The notes under the pieces: generated by a model
Databases searched by the model: none
The model's input: the letters and a program-made list of their open reading frames with translations, nothing else
Told to the model about the DNA's origin: nothing
Position numbers and translations under genes: made by a program
Assembly: GCA_963708245.1 (NCBI GenBank)
Contig: OY970201.1
Location: 7,254,001-7,318,000, forward strand
Source: CAVYXK01 sp963708245
GTDB lineage: Bacteria > Pseudomonadota > Alphaproteobacteria > Acetobacterales > Acetobacteraceae
Direction: 5' to 3'
DNA: 64,000 bases
Shown: piece by piece, positions 16,146 through 25,402 of the stretch
How the letters are laid out: every line of letters begins with the position of its first letter
Position numbering within the stretch: the stretch's first letter is position 1

Positions 16146-16490
16146 ATGCCGCAGAAAGCTGCCTTTCGCGAGGGTCGTCGGATAATCCAGGCATGGGAGG
16201 CCGACGACGACGTGTGGTCGGAGGCGCGCGCAGCGAGCCGGTCCGGGGACCTCGTGATGCCTTGTTGCGAAGTGAGGGCAACCGCCAAAACCTCACACCT
16301 TGGCTTCAGGTTCTTCGCGCATCGGCCTATGCCTGACAACACGTGCCTATGGGTCGACCAGAGCACTGAAATGGTCTGCTGGTTCCTGGGGCCTACGACG
16401 AGAGCAGAGATCGGAGAGGCGCCTGATCGACCGGTCTTCAAGGTGCCCGTGACATCGCTGCGGCCGAGGGCTTCGTCGCCGACCAAGTAA
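16146..16490 (+). pseudogene. CoiA-like protein N-terminal fragment
   Basis: From the ATG at 16146 the frame gives MPQKAAFREGRRIIQAW, then DLVMPCCEVRATAKTSHLG and FRFFAH. This Cys-x-x ... FFAH zinc-finger layout is the N-terminus of CoiA-type (competence/nuclease) proteins. Homology ends near 16380 and the frame stops at 16490, with one Cys pair incomplete, so the gene is broken. The next frame (from 16427) may hold the rest of the same locus. Confidence 0.5.
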
Positions 16491-17383
16491 AGCTGCTTCT
16501 CACCCGCCAGTCGGTATGGCGGCAAGCGAACCAGCCGGTCCGGTGCCAGGTCCCGTTCCGACTCGTCTGCCACTGGTACGACTGCCCCAAATGCAACGCC
16601 CGGTTCGTCCACGCGCCAGTGGTCTGGCTGCTACGCAACGAAGCGCAGGCGTTGCAGCGGCCTGAGAGCGAGTGGACCGCAGACTTGCCGCAGGAAGCAG
16701 TTGCGCAAGCGCTGGCCAACTATGCGGTTCGCACCGGTCGGCCGACCGCCAAATTGAACCGGTCCAGTCGCGTCGGTATAACCTTCGTCTGCCCAACGGC
16801 CGGTTGCCACCACGTCGTTGGCGACTTTCACATCGAGCCTGGCATGGCGCGCCTTTGGCCAGGCCGCGATGCGGACGGGGTGGTGGAGCTTGACGTGCCT
16901 CCCAGACCCGACATTCCATCGTCGACTACTGGCTCCTGGGACCTTCCGCTGCCCGAATTACGGCCATGGACTGAACCGGAGCGCGACATCCCCGGCTGGC
17001 AGCGCGCGGAGCACGCCGCCAGGAAGGCCTTGGACCACCAGGACGAGGAAGAGCCGTACGAGGCCCGGGACCGGCAGGACTGTGAGCGGTGGATCAGGCA
17101 TCGGGGGATAGATGCAGGCGCGCAGGGTTCCTGGGCGGACTCCGACTGGGATGCCACTAAGCGGGCGTTCGGCGAGGCAAGGATCAGAGAGTTGCGACAA
17201 ACAGCGGCGGCCGCCTTGGGGTCCGAGGCGGCGGCGGACGCATGGCTGGAGCAGCCCGAGCCTGCCATGGGCGGCATGACGCCACGGACCTACGCGATGG
17301 CGCGCTCCGATTGTTTGGCCCTGGCCAAACCGCTGCTCGCGGCACTCAAGACGCGAAGAGAGGGCCCGCCGGTTCGAGCTTAG
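16427..17383 (+). pseudogene. Zinc-ribbon protein with ParS/MbcA-like C-terminus, 5' end unclear
   Basis: The frame is open from 16427 (stop just before) and the first standard start is GTG at 16619, which would cut through a zinc-ribbon-like segment (CHWYDCPKCNARF). A second Cys motif (CPTAGCHH) follows. The C-terminal about 45 residues (AAADAWLEQPEPAMGG, TPRTYA) resemble the toxin-binding DUF2384/MbcA-ParS domain. It may be the frameshifted continuation of the CoiA-like fragment. Function unknown. Confidence 0.4.
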
Positions 17384-17703
17384 CGGTCCAGCTACCGCTG
17401 CTTTGGCTGGAACCCGGCCGATCCGCTTCCGGGCAGTAGTGGTCGAAACTGGACATCCGCCTCTGGCTCCACATAGGCCGAAACGAGACTGACGTTTTGG
17501 GCGGAGAGCTCGGAAAGGTGCGGTCCAGTCGGCTTGCTGTGGGCGGGGATCGCGCCGCCTGCTCGACCTGCTGCCATAAGGCCGCCCCGTTCCGCCCGGT
17601 CACCATTCCGCTAACCGCTCTGTAGAACGCGCGTTGAACTACGCCGTCTCCACCGGCAGCCTCACAAGTGCGTCGTGGTCGCGCGATATCGGTTCTCGAT
17701 TGT
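17384..17703. other. Gap without recognised genes
   Basis: Convergent gap. It holds a copy of the degenerate motif GTCGAAACTGGACATCCGC (17442-17460); otherwise nothing recognisable. Confidence 0.35.
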
Positions 17704-18369
17704 TTACCCCAGTCCGACGCGCGCGATCGCCTCCGCATGGACTTGGGCGCAATCCACGATGCGGTACGGGTAATCAGGCTTGTCAAACGCCAAAAAGAGG
17801 TCGGTTCCACCGAGTACAACGGCTTTCGCGCCGTGCGCGTCGATCAGTTGTGTCGCTGCATTCTCGAAGAAGGCCCGTTGCTCACGGGTCGCTCTTCCCG
17901 AAACCGCCATGGCGATGTAGTGCGTGTGCGCCGCCTGCAGTTCGTCCGCGGGAAGCGATACCACCTCCACGGTCGAGAGGCCGTACAAGCGAGACTCCAT
18001 AATAGCGCGTGTACCCAACACGCCGACCCGCTCTATGCCTGTGGCGGAAAAATATTCCTCCAGTGCCGTCAGCCCGCTGATCAGCGGCAGGCTTGAGATG
18101 GGAGCGAGATCCTTTATGCAGAAATGGGCGCCCATAGAGGCTAGAGCGACCGCCGCGCATCCACCCGCCTTCAGCCGATCGATGTATCCGGCGAATATCC
18201 TAGCCTGCGCAGTCAACTCGCCGGCTTCCAAATGCTGCACCAACTCGCGTGCGTCAGCGTTCGCGATGCGCCTTTCGGCCTGCGCATAGAGCTTCACGAG
18301 CGCGCGGTAATAAAACTCCGTCGCGGCCGGTCCAATCCCACCGATCAAGCCAATGTGCACGGCGTTCAC
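17704..18369 (-). CDS. Aspartate/glutamate-racemase-family protein without catalytic cysteines
   Basis: 221 aa, full length for the Asp/Glu/hydantoin racemase fold. The GLIGGIGPAATEFYYRALV start and IVDCAQVHAEAI end are family-typical. Active enzymes have Cys in a CNTAH motif and in LGCTE. Here these positions read ASMGAHF and LGGTDL, so both cysteines are lost. It therefore cannot use the two-cysteine racemisation chemistry and probably has another activity or a binding role. Single gene between decayed stretches. Confidence 0.75.
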   Translation of the reverse strand: MNAVHIGLIGGIGPAATEFYYRALVKLYAQAERRIANADARELVQHLEAGELTAQARIFAGYIDRLKAGGCAAVALASMGAHFCIKDLAPISSLPLISGLTALEEYFSATGIERVGVLGTRAIMESRLYGLSTVEVVSLPADELQAAHTHYIAMAVSGRATREQRAFFENAATQLIDAHGAKAVVLGGTDLFLAFDKPDYPYRIVDCAQVHAEAIARVGLG

Positions 18370-18604
18370 CTATCCATGTTCATGATGTAGGTCTCCGGCG
18401 CGGTGGCCACAATATTCGTTCTGAGGCTAACCCTCTTCATAGCGGTCGGATAGCTTTGTCCGTGGCGGCGACGTTCCGGCGATCGCGCCTCGCGCAAGGC
18501 AGTTGCCGCCGGCCGTCGGACGTATGGAGGTCCGCTATCTGAAACGGCCGGCTAGCCCTCGGACGCCTGATATGGGTCGGGAGCGGTCATCGGATACGGC
18601 GGTA

Positions 18605-20083
18605 TCAGGTCCCGCAGAAGGTCTGTTGCACGCGCTCCTCCGGAGCAGGCGGCGCGGCGTAGCGCTCGTAGCCCGGCCTCTCTTCGAACGGGCGTGACAA
18701 GACGTCCAGCAGTTGCTCGAACGGTGCGAAATCCTGGCGGCTGACTGCGGCGTCGAGCGCCGCCTCCACGAGGTGGTTGCGCGGGATGTAAGCCGGGTTC
18801 ACCGCCCGCATCGCGGAGCTGCGCGCATCCGGATCCATGGTGTCGTCCGTCATGCGCCGTCGCCAGCGTGCGGCCCAGACGTCATAGGCGCAGCCGTCTG
18901 CAAACAGCGCGCGCACTGCTGCATCACCCTCCGTGTCCGCCGACGCGGCGCACAGAAGGCGGAAGGACAAGGTGAAGTCGGCATGGCTCTCCGCCATCCG
19001 CGTCAGCAAGTCCTGGGCAAGCTTGGCATCGCCCTCGTGCTCCGCGGCAAGACCAAGCTTGCGTCGAAGGCCGCCGAGGTAGGCCGCGTGGAAGATTGCC
19101 GCGAACGAGCCCAGTGACTCCTCCGCTGCCGCCAGCGCCTTCGCCTCGTCGTTGGCCAGCAGCGGCAGCAGCGTCTCGGCAAGGCGTGCGACGTTCCACT
19201 GCGCGATGTTCGGCTGGTTGCCATAGGCATAGCGGCCGAGGTGGTCGATCGAACTGAACACCGTGGCCGGATCGTAGGCATCCATGAAGGCACAGGGGCC
19301 GTAGTCGATCGTCTCGCCTGAAATGGAGGTATTGTCGGTGTTCATCACGCCGTGGATGAAGCCAATGAGCAGCCAGCGGGCCGCGAGATCGGCTTGGCGC
19401 TCCACCACCGCGTCCAGGAGCGCACGATAGGGGTGCTCCGCCGTCGCAGCCTCGGGGTAGTGGCGGGCGATCACATGGTCCGCCAGCCGCCGCAGGACCT
19501 CTGTATCGCCCTGCGCGGCGATATACTGGAAGGTGCCGACGCGGATGTGGCTGGCCGCCACGCGCGTAAGGACCGCACCGGGCAGCGCCGTCTCGCGCAG
19601 CACCGGCTGTCCGGTCGTCACCGCGGCCAGCGCTCGGGTGGTTGGCACTCCCAGCGCCGCCATTGCCTCACTGACAATGTATTCGCGTAGCACCGGACCG
19701 AGCGCGGCACGCCCGTCTGCACCGCGCGAGAAGGGCGTGCGCCCGGAACCCTTGAGCTGGATGTCGCGCCGTAGGCCGTCCCTCGCCACGATCTCGCCGA
19801 GCAGGATCGCGCGCCCGTCGCCGAGCTGAGGTACGAAGTGGCCGAACTGGTGCCCAGCATAGGCGAGCGCAATTGGCGACGCACCTTCGGGCACGCGGTT
19901 CCCGGCTAGGACCTCGACGCCCTCGGGGCTGGCCAGCTCCTCGGGGTCGAGACCAAGGCTCGCGGCCAGGCCAGCGTTCAAGTGCACCAGACGCGGCGCC
20001 GCCACAGGCGTTGGATCGAGACGAGCGAATAGGCGCGCGGGCAAGCGCGCGTAGCTGTTGTCGAAGGGAAGGCGGAGAGGCAT
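18605..20083 (-). CDS. selO: Protein adenylyltransferase SelO (YdiU/UPF0061)
   Basis: 492 aa, typical length. SelO is a pseudokinase-fold enzyme that transfers AMP from ATP to Ser/Thr/Tyr of proteins, linked to redox stress. Visible marks are LAYAGHQFGHFVPQLGDGRA, QLKGSGRTPFSRGADG, GFIHGVMNTDN (metal/nucleotide residues) and the C-terminal TFCGT, where some eukaryotic members have selenocysteine. The start at 20083 gives the usual MPLRLPFDNSYARLP N-terminus. Single gene. Confidence 0.93.
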   Translation of the reverse strand: MPLRLPFDNSYARLPARLFARLDPTPVAAPRLVHLNAGLAASLGLDPEELASPEGVEVLAGNRVPEGASPIALAYAGHQFGHFVPQLGDGRAILLGEIVARDGLRRDIQLKGSGRTPFSRGADGRAALGPVLREYIVSEAMAALGVPTTRALAAVTTGQPVLRETALPGAVLTRVAASHIRVGTFQYIAAQGDTEVLRRLADHVIARHYPEAATAEHPYRALLDAVVERQADLAARWLLIGFIHGVMNTDNTSISGETIDYGPCAFMDAYDPATVFSSIDHLGRYAYGNQPNIAQWNVARLAETLLPLLANDEAKALAAAEESLGSFAAIFHAAYLGGLRRKLGLAAEHEGDAKLAQDLLTRMAESHADFTLSFRLLCAASADTEGDAAVRALFADGCAYDVWAARWRRRMTDDTMDPDARSSAMRAVNPAYIPRNHLVEAALDAAVSRQDFAPFEQLLDVLSRPFEERPGYERYAAPPAPEERVQQTFCGT

Positions 20084-20331
20084 GCAATCAGGCTCCGAGA
20101 CAAATTACGCCGCGTCAGCTTTGCGCGGGCGTCGGCACGACGGCCTGAACCTCGCAGATGGACTCGTTTCCAAGACCGCTGATGCGGGCACAGTCCGCCT
20201 GATATCGGCCTGAGTGACGAACGCAACAAGTCCCCGAATGCACGCGAGGTCAGGGCACCCTCAATGAGATCCGACGAACTCTGGCCCCGAGCTGAGGTCT
20301 CGTTCGGGTCCCATCTGTCTACCCTGCATCC

Positions 20332-20580
20332 GCCAGGCAATTCGGAGATCACGGCGTGGCGTGCTACGCGTTCGTGCAGCAGCGTCTCGCCGGGACGACG
20401 ATTGGTTGGAACGAGCCGTTCGACGCCGTGCCGTTTTTCTGGAGCGCGCATTACGATACGCTAGTGCTATATGTCGGTCATGCTGGGACCTGTGATACGC
20501 TGCAAATCGATGGTCAGTCGAAGCTCGGGACTGCCGCGTTGCGTTCCGGAACGCCGGCCGAACTCGCCGTGGCGACCTAG
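20332..20580 (+). pseudogene. Ferredoxin/rubredoxin-reductase-type FAD oxidoreductase C-terminal remnant
   Basis: The frame contains EPFDAVPFFWSAHYD followed by YVGHAGTCDTLQIDG, the start of the C-terminal domain of AIF-like NAD(P)H:ferredoxin reductases that serve P450 or Rieske oxygenases. Family members have VPFFWS-HYD here. No FAD or NAD domain remains upstream and the frame stops early, so this is a relic in the gap between selO and the SDR gene. Confidence 0.55.
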
Positions 20581-20638
20581 GCCGTGACCTCGATAGCCCG
20601 CGTGCCGAGCTGAAATTGGAGGCTGCAGGGGCCGCCCA

Positions 20639-21415
20639 ATGAGCGCCGGTCGAACTGTCACTGACGCGCGTTCGGGAGGTGGTTCCTGGCGCGACCGCAC
20701 CATTGTGGTGACGGGTGGCACGTCGGGGATCGGTCGGCAGTTCGCAATCCATTTTGCGACCGAGGGTGCCAAGGTCATCGCCTGCGGGCGGAATGACATG
20801 GCACTTCGTAAGCTGCAGACAGAACACCCGACGATCGAGGCGGTTCAATGCGACATCACGGCGCGGCCGAATGTGCTGGCGCTCGTGGAGACCATTCGCG
20901 ACCGCTACGGCATGCTCGATGTGCTGCTCAACAATGCCGGCATCATGGAACGGGTTGATCTGTTGGAGGAGTCTGTCAGCGACGAACGCATCGCTCATGA
21001 GATCGCTGTGAACCTGACCGGACCGATCCTGTTGACGCGACGGCTTCTGCCACTCCTGCGTTGTGGTCGAAGCCCGATGATCGTCATGGTCACGTCGGGA
21101 TACGCGTTACTTCCCGCTACTTGCGCTCCGACCTACTCCGCGACCAAGGCCGGTCTCCGCTCCTTTACGCTGGCGCTGCGGCGGCAGTTGCGTGGCGTTG
21201 GCATCCGCGTTGTAGAAGTACTGCCACCACTAGTCGATACTCCTGCAACGCGCACGGTCAGCAAAGCGAAGATGTCGCCGGCGGCGCTGGTCGACCAGGT
21301 CATGCGCGACATCTCGCATGGCAAGGACGAGATAATGCCGGGCAAGGTTCGCCTACTGCCGATGCTTATGCGTCTGGCTCCGTCGCTCACAGCACGCCTT
21401 GTTGCAGAATCATGA
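20639..21415 (+). CDS. SDR family oxidoreductase (DltE-like)
   Basis: 258 aa. TGGTSGIGR cofactor motif near residue 26, CDIT, NNAGIM near 100, Ser in VTSGYA and YSATKAG catalytic pair, VDTPAT near the C-terminus. The sequence style is that of DltE-like SDRs. Substrate unknown. It follows a relic of a ferredoxin reductase and is followed by decayed sequence, so no operon context helps. Confidence 0.82.
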   Translation: MSAGRTVTDARSGGGSWRDRTIVVTGGTSGIGRQFAIHFATEGAKVIACGRNDMALRKLQTEHPTIEAVQCDITARPNVLALVETIRDRYGMLDVLLNNAGIMERVDLLEESVSDERIAHEIAVNLTGPILLTRRLLPLLRCGRSPMIVMVTSGYALLPATCAPTYSATKAGLRSFTLALRRQLRGVGIRVVEVLPPLVDTPATRTVSKAKMSPAALVDQVMRDISHGKDEIMPGKVRLLPMLMRLAPSLTARLVAES

Positions 21416-21580
21416 GGCACCTCGGTCCGCGGTGCGCGAATAACGGCCCCTGGCGCATCTTGGCCGCTTGTCGGCCACATCATCTACGGCAGGTTTCCGC
21501 CCTCCTGCGGCGTTCGGGGTGGCGTCGAGCAATGACCGGAATGGGTGGGAAGCGGCCATTCGATGGAGACGCCTCAAACG

Positions 21581-22540
21581 CTAGCAGGCGGGTGGGGCCG
21601 TCTCGATAAGCTTGCGAAGCGCGAGAAGTAGGGATACGATTTCCCGCTCGATGTTTGCCGGCATCTTCGCGCGTTTCGGGTTCATATGTAGAATCGAGTC
21701 CGCTAGGTTCTTCAGACTCTGGAGTCTTACGACAAGTTGGTCGGGCAAGAAGGGCTTCGCACCCTCGATGAGCTGTTTCAACCCGCCCTTCGTGGCTGCG
21801 TGGCACTTCCCAGCTGCGTAGTGCTTCTCCAGAACCGCCTCAGCGATCGAGCGCATAAGCGCCAGTGCCGCAAACGGAACGCCCAACATGAAAGCTTCGT
21901 GGGCCTGCTGCAGATTCGTCAGGAGAGACCGCTTCTCTAGGTGACTATAGTGATTTGGAACGTGCCGAGGAACCAACGTGAACGGAATCAAGCGGCGCCG
22001 GAGAAATATTCCTTTTACGTCAACGCCACACTCTGCCGTGAGTTGCGTCCACGCGAGGATGCCGTTCTCGATCTCCTTGACTTCCTCTTCAGGGCGATCG
22101 CCCTCCGACAACAACTCCACCTGCTCCTCGGCAAACACGAAAACCGCGCCGATAGCCCTTGTTTTTTCTCGTGCCTCCTGTTCGGCATAATGCCATGCAA
22201 GGTCCACTCGACTTCCCTTGAAGGGTTCCCCGAGGCGATCGGAAGTCCATCCCATGTCTGCAAAAAAGACGCCGGCAAGCGGACCGGAATATTCTGCCTC
22301 ATAGACATGCCAAGCCTCGATGAACGCTGGGTCGACCGGGTGCGCGAAGCGCCTCCGTCCCCAAGACTCAGAAGACCTGAGGTGGGCTGCCGCGTCATTG
22401 ACGGCGAGACAGAGTCTCCTGAGCGCGTCATCTTTGCCTGTCTTCTGCTCCAGATCGTAGGGATCGTCACGGATTTCGGCCCTCAGTTTTGCGAATAGGG
22501 TCAGGAAATCAATGACATCTTGGTCGTCCTTGCTCGCCAT
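21581..22540 (-). CDS. DUF4145-like protein
   Basis: 319 aa from the ATG at 22540 (the frame is open back into the group II intron). The C-terminal 110 residues (HEAFMLGVPFAALALMRSIAE, LKQLIEGAKPFLP, LKNLADSILHMNP) fit DUF4145, a helical domain found alone or on defence and restriction-type proteins. The N-terminal part has no recognised domain. The group II intron sits about 108 nt upstream in opposite orientation, possibly separating the gene from its promoter. Confidence 0.6.
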   Translation of the reverse strand: MASKDDQDVIDFLTLFAKLRAEIRDDPYDLEQKTGKDDALRRLCLAVNDAAAHLRSSESWGRRRFAHPVDPAFIEAWHVYEAEYSGPLAGVFFADMGWTSDRLGEPFKGSRVDLAWHYAEQEAREKTRAIGAVFVFAEEQVELLSEGDRPEEEVKEIENGILAWTQLTAECGVDVKGIFLRRRLIPFTLVPRHVPNHYSHLEKRSLLTNLQQAHEAFMLGVPFAALALMRSIAEAVLEKHYAAGKCHAATKGGLKQLIEGAKPFLPDQLVVRLQSLKNLADSILHMNPKRAKMPANIEREIVSLLLALRKLIETAPPAC

Positions 22541-22647
22541 TGGGTAGTATCCGTCGGTTACTCGGCGTTGCTCGGTGCCCACATCTACCAGAAATGAGGC
22601 CGACTCGCGATTCAACTGCCCCTTAAATGGAGGGATCCGCTTTGGGT

Positions 22648-24601
22648 GTGCGCCGTGAAAGGCGGCGCTTTCCAGTGGGTGCAAGTCCCACCCGGCAACG
22701 CTCCAGCCGGAAGCAACCGGAGCAGTCATGGAGGTGACGAAATGGCTGAAGCCTTCGGTCTAGCGGGTCACGAATTGGTGGCCGCGCGAGTGTGCAGGCC
22801 GCAACGCGAGTGAACGCCGAGCAAGCCTCGAAAAGGACGATGCGCAGGCCGACCCGACGACCCTTTCGGGGAAGGCTGACACGGCTGGGTGGGATGAGCG
22901 AAGAGTACGCCCAGCCGCTGCACCGGGGTAGTGGCGGCAGCATGTACACAAGGAAAGCGCACGCAACACGGGAAGCCCCAGGGCGCGGTCAGGGATGATC
23001 AACCGGACGCCCGCGAGGGACAGGCCGGGCGCCGTGGGGTGGCGGAGAGGTTCGTAGTACCGCGGAAGCCGGGTAACGCCGGTGGAGGGAAGGGACCTCA
23101 GTTCAAGACAGACGCAGGACGTAGTGAGGGACCTGGAGATTGGGCAACCTATCAACTCCGAACAGTGTTCAGAAACTGCAGATGGCGTTGCACGCGAAAG
23201 CGAAGGCAGAAGCTGGCTATCGCTTCTATGCCCTGTACGACAAGATCAGCCGTGAAGACATCTTGGCTCATGCCTATGCCCTGTGCCGCTCCAACAAGGG
23301 TGCACCAGGCGTGGACGGTCAGGACTTCGCGGACATCGAGGCGTATGGGACGCAGCGGTGGCTCGGCGAACTGGCGCTTGCACTCAGGCAGGAGACCTAC
23401 CGACCGGAACCGATCAGACGCGTGTTTATTGCGAAAGCCAACGGCAAACTCAGGCCGCTGGGCATCTCGACCGTGCGGGATCGGGTCTGCATGACAGCAG
23501 CGATGCTGGTGCTGGAACCGATCTTTGAAGCCGACCTTCCACCGGAGCAATACGCTTACCGTCCCGGGCGCAACGCCCAACAGGCGGTGATCGAGGTGGA
23601 GGAACTGCTGTTCCGTGGCCACCCGGAAGTGGTTGACGCCGACCTCGCGGACTACTTCGGGAGCATTCCCCATGCCGACCTCTTGAAGTCGGTGGCTCGC
23701 CGGATCGTTGATCGGCGTGTGCTGCATCTGATCAGGATGTGGCTGGACTGCCCCGTGGAAGAAACCGACAAACGAGGGCGGAGGACACGCACGACGGAGG
23801 CTCGGGACAAGCGGTGCGGCATCCCGCAAGGCTCACCCATCTCACCACTGCTGGCGAATCTCTACATGCGCCGGTTTGTGCTGGGCTGGAAGAAGCTCGG
23901 GCTGGAGCGACGCCTCGGCACGCGCATCGTGACTTACGCCGACGACCTCGTGATCCTGTGCCGGAAGGGCAACGCCGACGAGGCGTTGCGACGACTGCGC
24001 GAGATCATGGGCAAGCTGAAGCTCACGGTGAACGAGGAGAAGACACGTATCTGCAAGGTGCCGGAAGGGGAGTTCGACTTCCTGGGATACACGTTCGGAC
24101 GGATGTATTCGGCGAGAACCGGCAAGGCCCGCTTGGGTCAGCGGCCATCAAAGAAGAGCATCAAGCGCATGGTCGACAAAGTCCACGCGCTGACTGACCG
24201 ATCGGGTACTTGGCAGAAGACCACAGAGCTGGTGGAGCAGTTGAACCGCGCGTTACGCGGATGGGCCAACTACTTCAGCGTTGGCACTGTCAACAAGGCG
24301 TATCGGGCGCTCGACAGCTACACGGCGGTGCGGTTGCGCCGGTGGTTGCGTTCCAAGCACAAGGTCAGGCGACGCAGGGGCGGGAGCTATCCACCCTCGC
24401 ACCTCTACGGGCACTTCGGGCTCGTGCGCCTGAGCCGGCTTGGGCACGACGTGGCGTGGGTGAAGGCGTGATGTCTTGTCCGAGAGCCGGATGCGGGAGA
24501 TCTGCATGTCCGGTTCGATGAGCGGGGTGTGGAGACGGAGCCACGGCCGGACCAGTGAGGCACCGCCAAACGAAAGGGGCGGCAACAGATATGTTCGACC
24601 T
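22648..24601 (+). mobile_element. Group II intron
   Basis: The 5' end GTGCGCC fits the GUGYG start of group II introns, followed by the conserved 5' GAAAGGCGGCGC region. The domain V hairpin lies at about 24480-24520 (AGCCGGATGCGGGAGATCTG ... CATGTCCGGTTCGATGAG), 10 nt after the reverse-transcriptase stop. The 3' end is placed at the GTTCGACCTAC before 24602 by analogy with related introns. Boundaries are approximate by a few bases. It appears complete. Confidence 0.85.
23140..24471 (+). CDS. ltrA: Group II intron reverse transcriptase/maturase
   Basis: 443 aa. RT motifs in order: GAPGVDG, RPLGISTVRDRV, EQYAYRPGRNAQQA, VVDADLADYFGSIPH, GIPQGSPISPLLANLYM, catalytic TYADDLVIL and a maturase-type LNRALRGWANYF C-terminus. 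The start is TTG at 23140, preceded by GGACCTGGAGA; the homologous proteins begin at the LSTP segment just after it. No endonuclease domain is apparent. Encoded within intron domain IV, serving splicing and mobility. Confidence 0.93.
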   Translation: MGNLSTPNSVQKLQMALHAKAKAEAGYRFYALYDKISREDILAHAYALCRSNKGAPGVDGQDFADIEAYGTQRWLGELALALRQETYRPEPIRRVFIAKANGKLRPLGISTVRDRVCMTAAMLVLEPIFEADLPPEQYAYRPGRNAQQAVIEVEELLFRGHPEVVDADLADYFGSIPHADLLKSVARRIVDRRVLHLIRMWLDCPVEETDKRGRRTRTTEARDKRCGIPQGSPISPLLANLYMRRFVLGWKKLGLERRLGTRIVTYADDLVILCRKGNADEALRRLREIMGKLKLTVNEEKTRICKVPEGEFDFLGYTFGRMYSARTGKARLGQRPSKKSIKRMVDKVHALTDRSGTWQKTTELVEQLNRALRGWANYFSVGTVNKAYRALDSYTAVRLRRWLRSKHKVRRRRGGSYPPSHLYGHFGLVRLSRLGHDVAWVKA

Positions 24602-25108
24602 ACAGCCACCGCGCCACACCTCGACTCTACCGATTGGCGGTTCGGGTGGGCAGCTCGGCTACCGCCGCTCGGGCTGGATTCCGGACCTTGCGGCTTGCTG
24701 CGCTCAAATGCAGGACACAGTCAGGAGCCGACAGTTGCTGGCCGCCGGGCTCGTCCTTATTCCAGCTAGTGCTTCATCGTGGCCGGGATGCAACGAGGAC
24801 ATGACGGCCCAATCCGGCCGACGAATTTGGTGAGTAACAGGCAGAACGCGACGGCCGTGCCGCGCATGCGCGTGTGGGCCAGCCATTGCCGGACACGCTG
24901 CAGCCTGTGTCGCTGCCGGAGCCCGCGCCGCCGCGACCGGCGTAGGGGCGGGCTCCGCCAGAAGCGCTTCGACAGGGCTGTAGCCCGAACCCTCGGCCAA
25001 GCCTCCGTTTCACGTGATTGCCCGGGCCGTGTCCGCTGGGTCGAAACCGTTGACGGTGGCGCTCTATTGTGTCAAAAGGTTAATACTACCTTCGACGGGG
25101 AGAAGATC
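24602..25108. other. Gap without recognised genes
   Basis: 3' flank of the intron up to the PEP-CTERM peptide gene. I see no coding frame with family likeness. A GTCAAAAGGTTAATACTACC stretch just before the ribosome site is A/T-richer and may hold the promoter of the peptide gene. Confidence 0.4.
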
Positions 25109-25372
25109 ATGGGCGAACAGCAGCCCGGTGGCGGCGCCGATCGGCGGCGCGACTTCATCCGGAAACTTGCGGTAGGTACTGCCTTCGTAGCACCTCTGGT
25201 TGCATCCTTTTCAACCACAGGTCTCCGCTTCAACGAGGCCGAGGCGCAACCAGGGGGCGGCAATATACCCGTGCCGGAGCCCGCGAGCCTCGGGCTGCTT
25301 GCGGTCGGCGTTGCTGGAGTGGCAGCCGCCGTCGGCCTGCGCCGAAAGAAGTCCGACCGCGACGACAAATAG
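25109..25372 (+). CDS. Small twin-arginine, PEP-CTERM exported peptide
   Basis: 87 aa. Residues 11-36 look like a Tat signal (DRRRDFIRK followed by AVGTAFVAPLVASFS). A short spacer (FNEAEAQPGGG) leads to VPEPASLGLL, a hydrophobic stretch and a basic RRKK tail, the PEP-CTERM sorting signal read by exosortase. Only about 20 residues would remain exposed after both processing steps. GGGGAGA precedes the ATG. It lies 30 nt before a TPR glycosyltransferase and near a PqqD-like protein, so it could be a modified peptide substrate, but that is inference. No exosortase gene is in the window. Confidence 0.75.
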   Translation: MGEQQPGGGADRRRDFIRKLAVGTAFVAPLVASFSTTGLRFNEAEAQPGGGNIPVPEPASLGLLAVGVAGVAAAVGLRRKKSDRDDK

Positions 25373-25402
25373 TCGTCGCGGACTGTTCGCGCGAACATCC
25401 GG

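Noticed and set aside
18605..18619. Selenocysteine at the SelO C-terminus
   Set aside because: The codon is Cys (TFCGT) followed by a normal stop; no SECIS-like need.
20261..20998. Minus-strand frame over the 5' half of the SDR gene
   Set aside because: Antisense to a well-supported SDR with all motifs on the plus strand.
24761..24785. TAGTGCTTCATCG resembling an IS630 end
   Set aside because: Match fades after about 8 bases and no partner end was found nearby.
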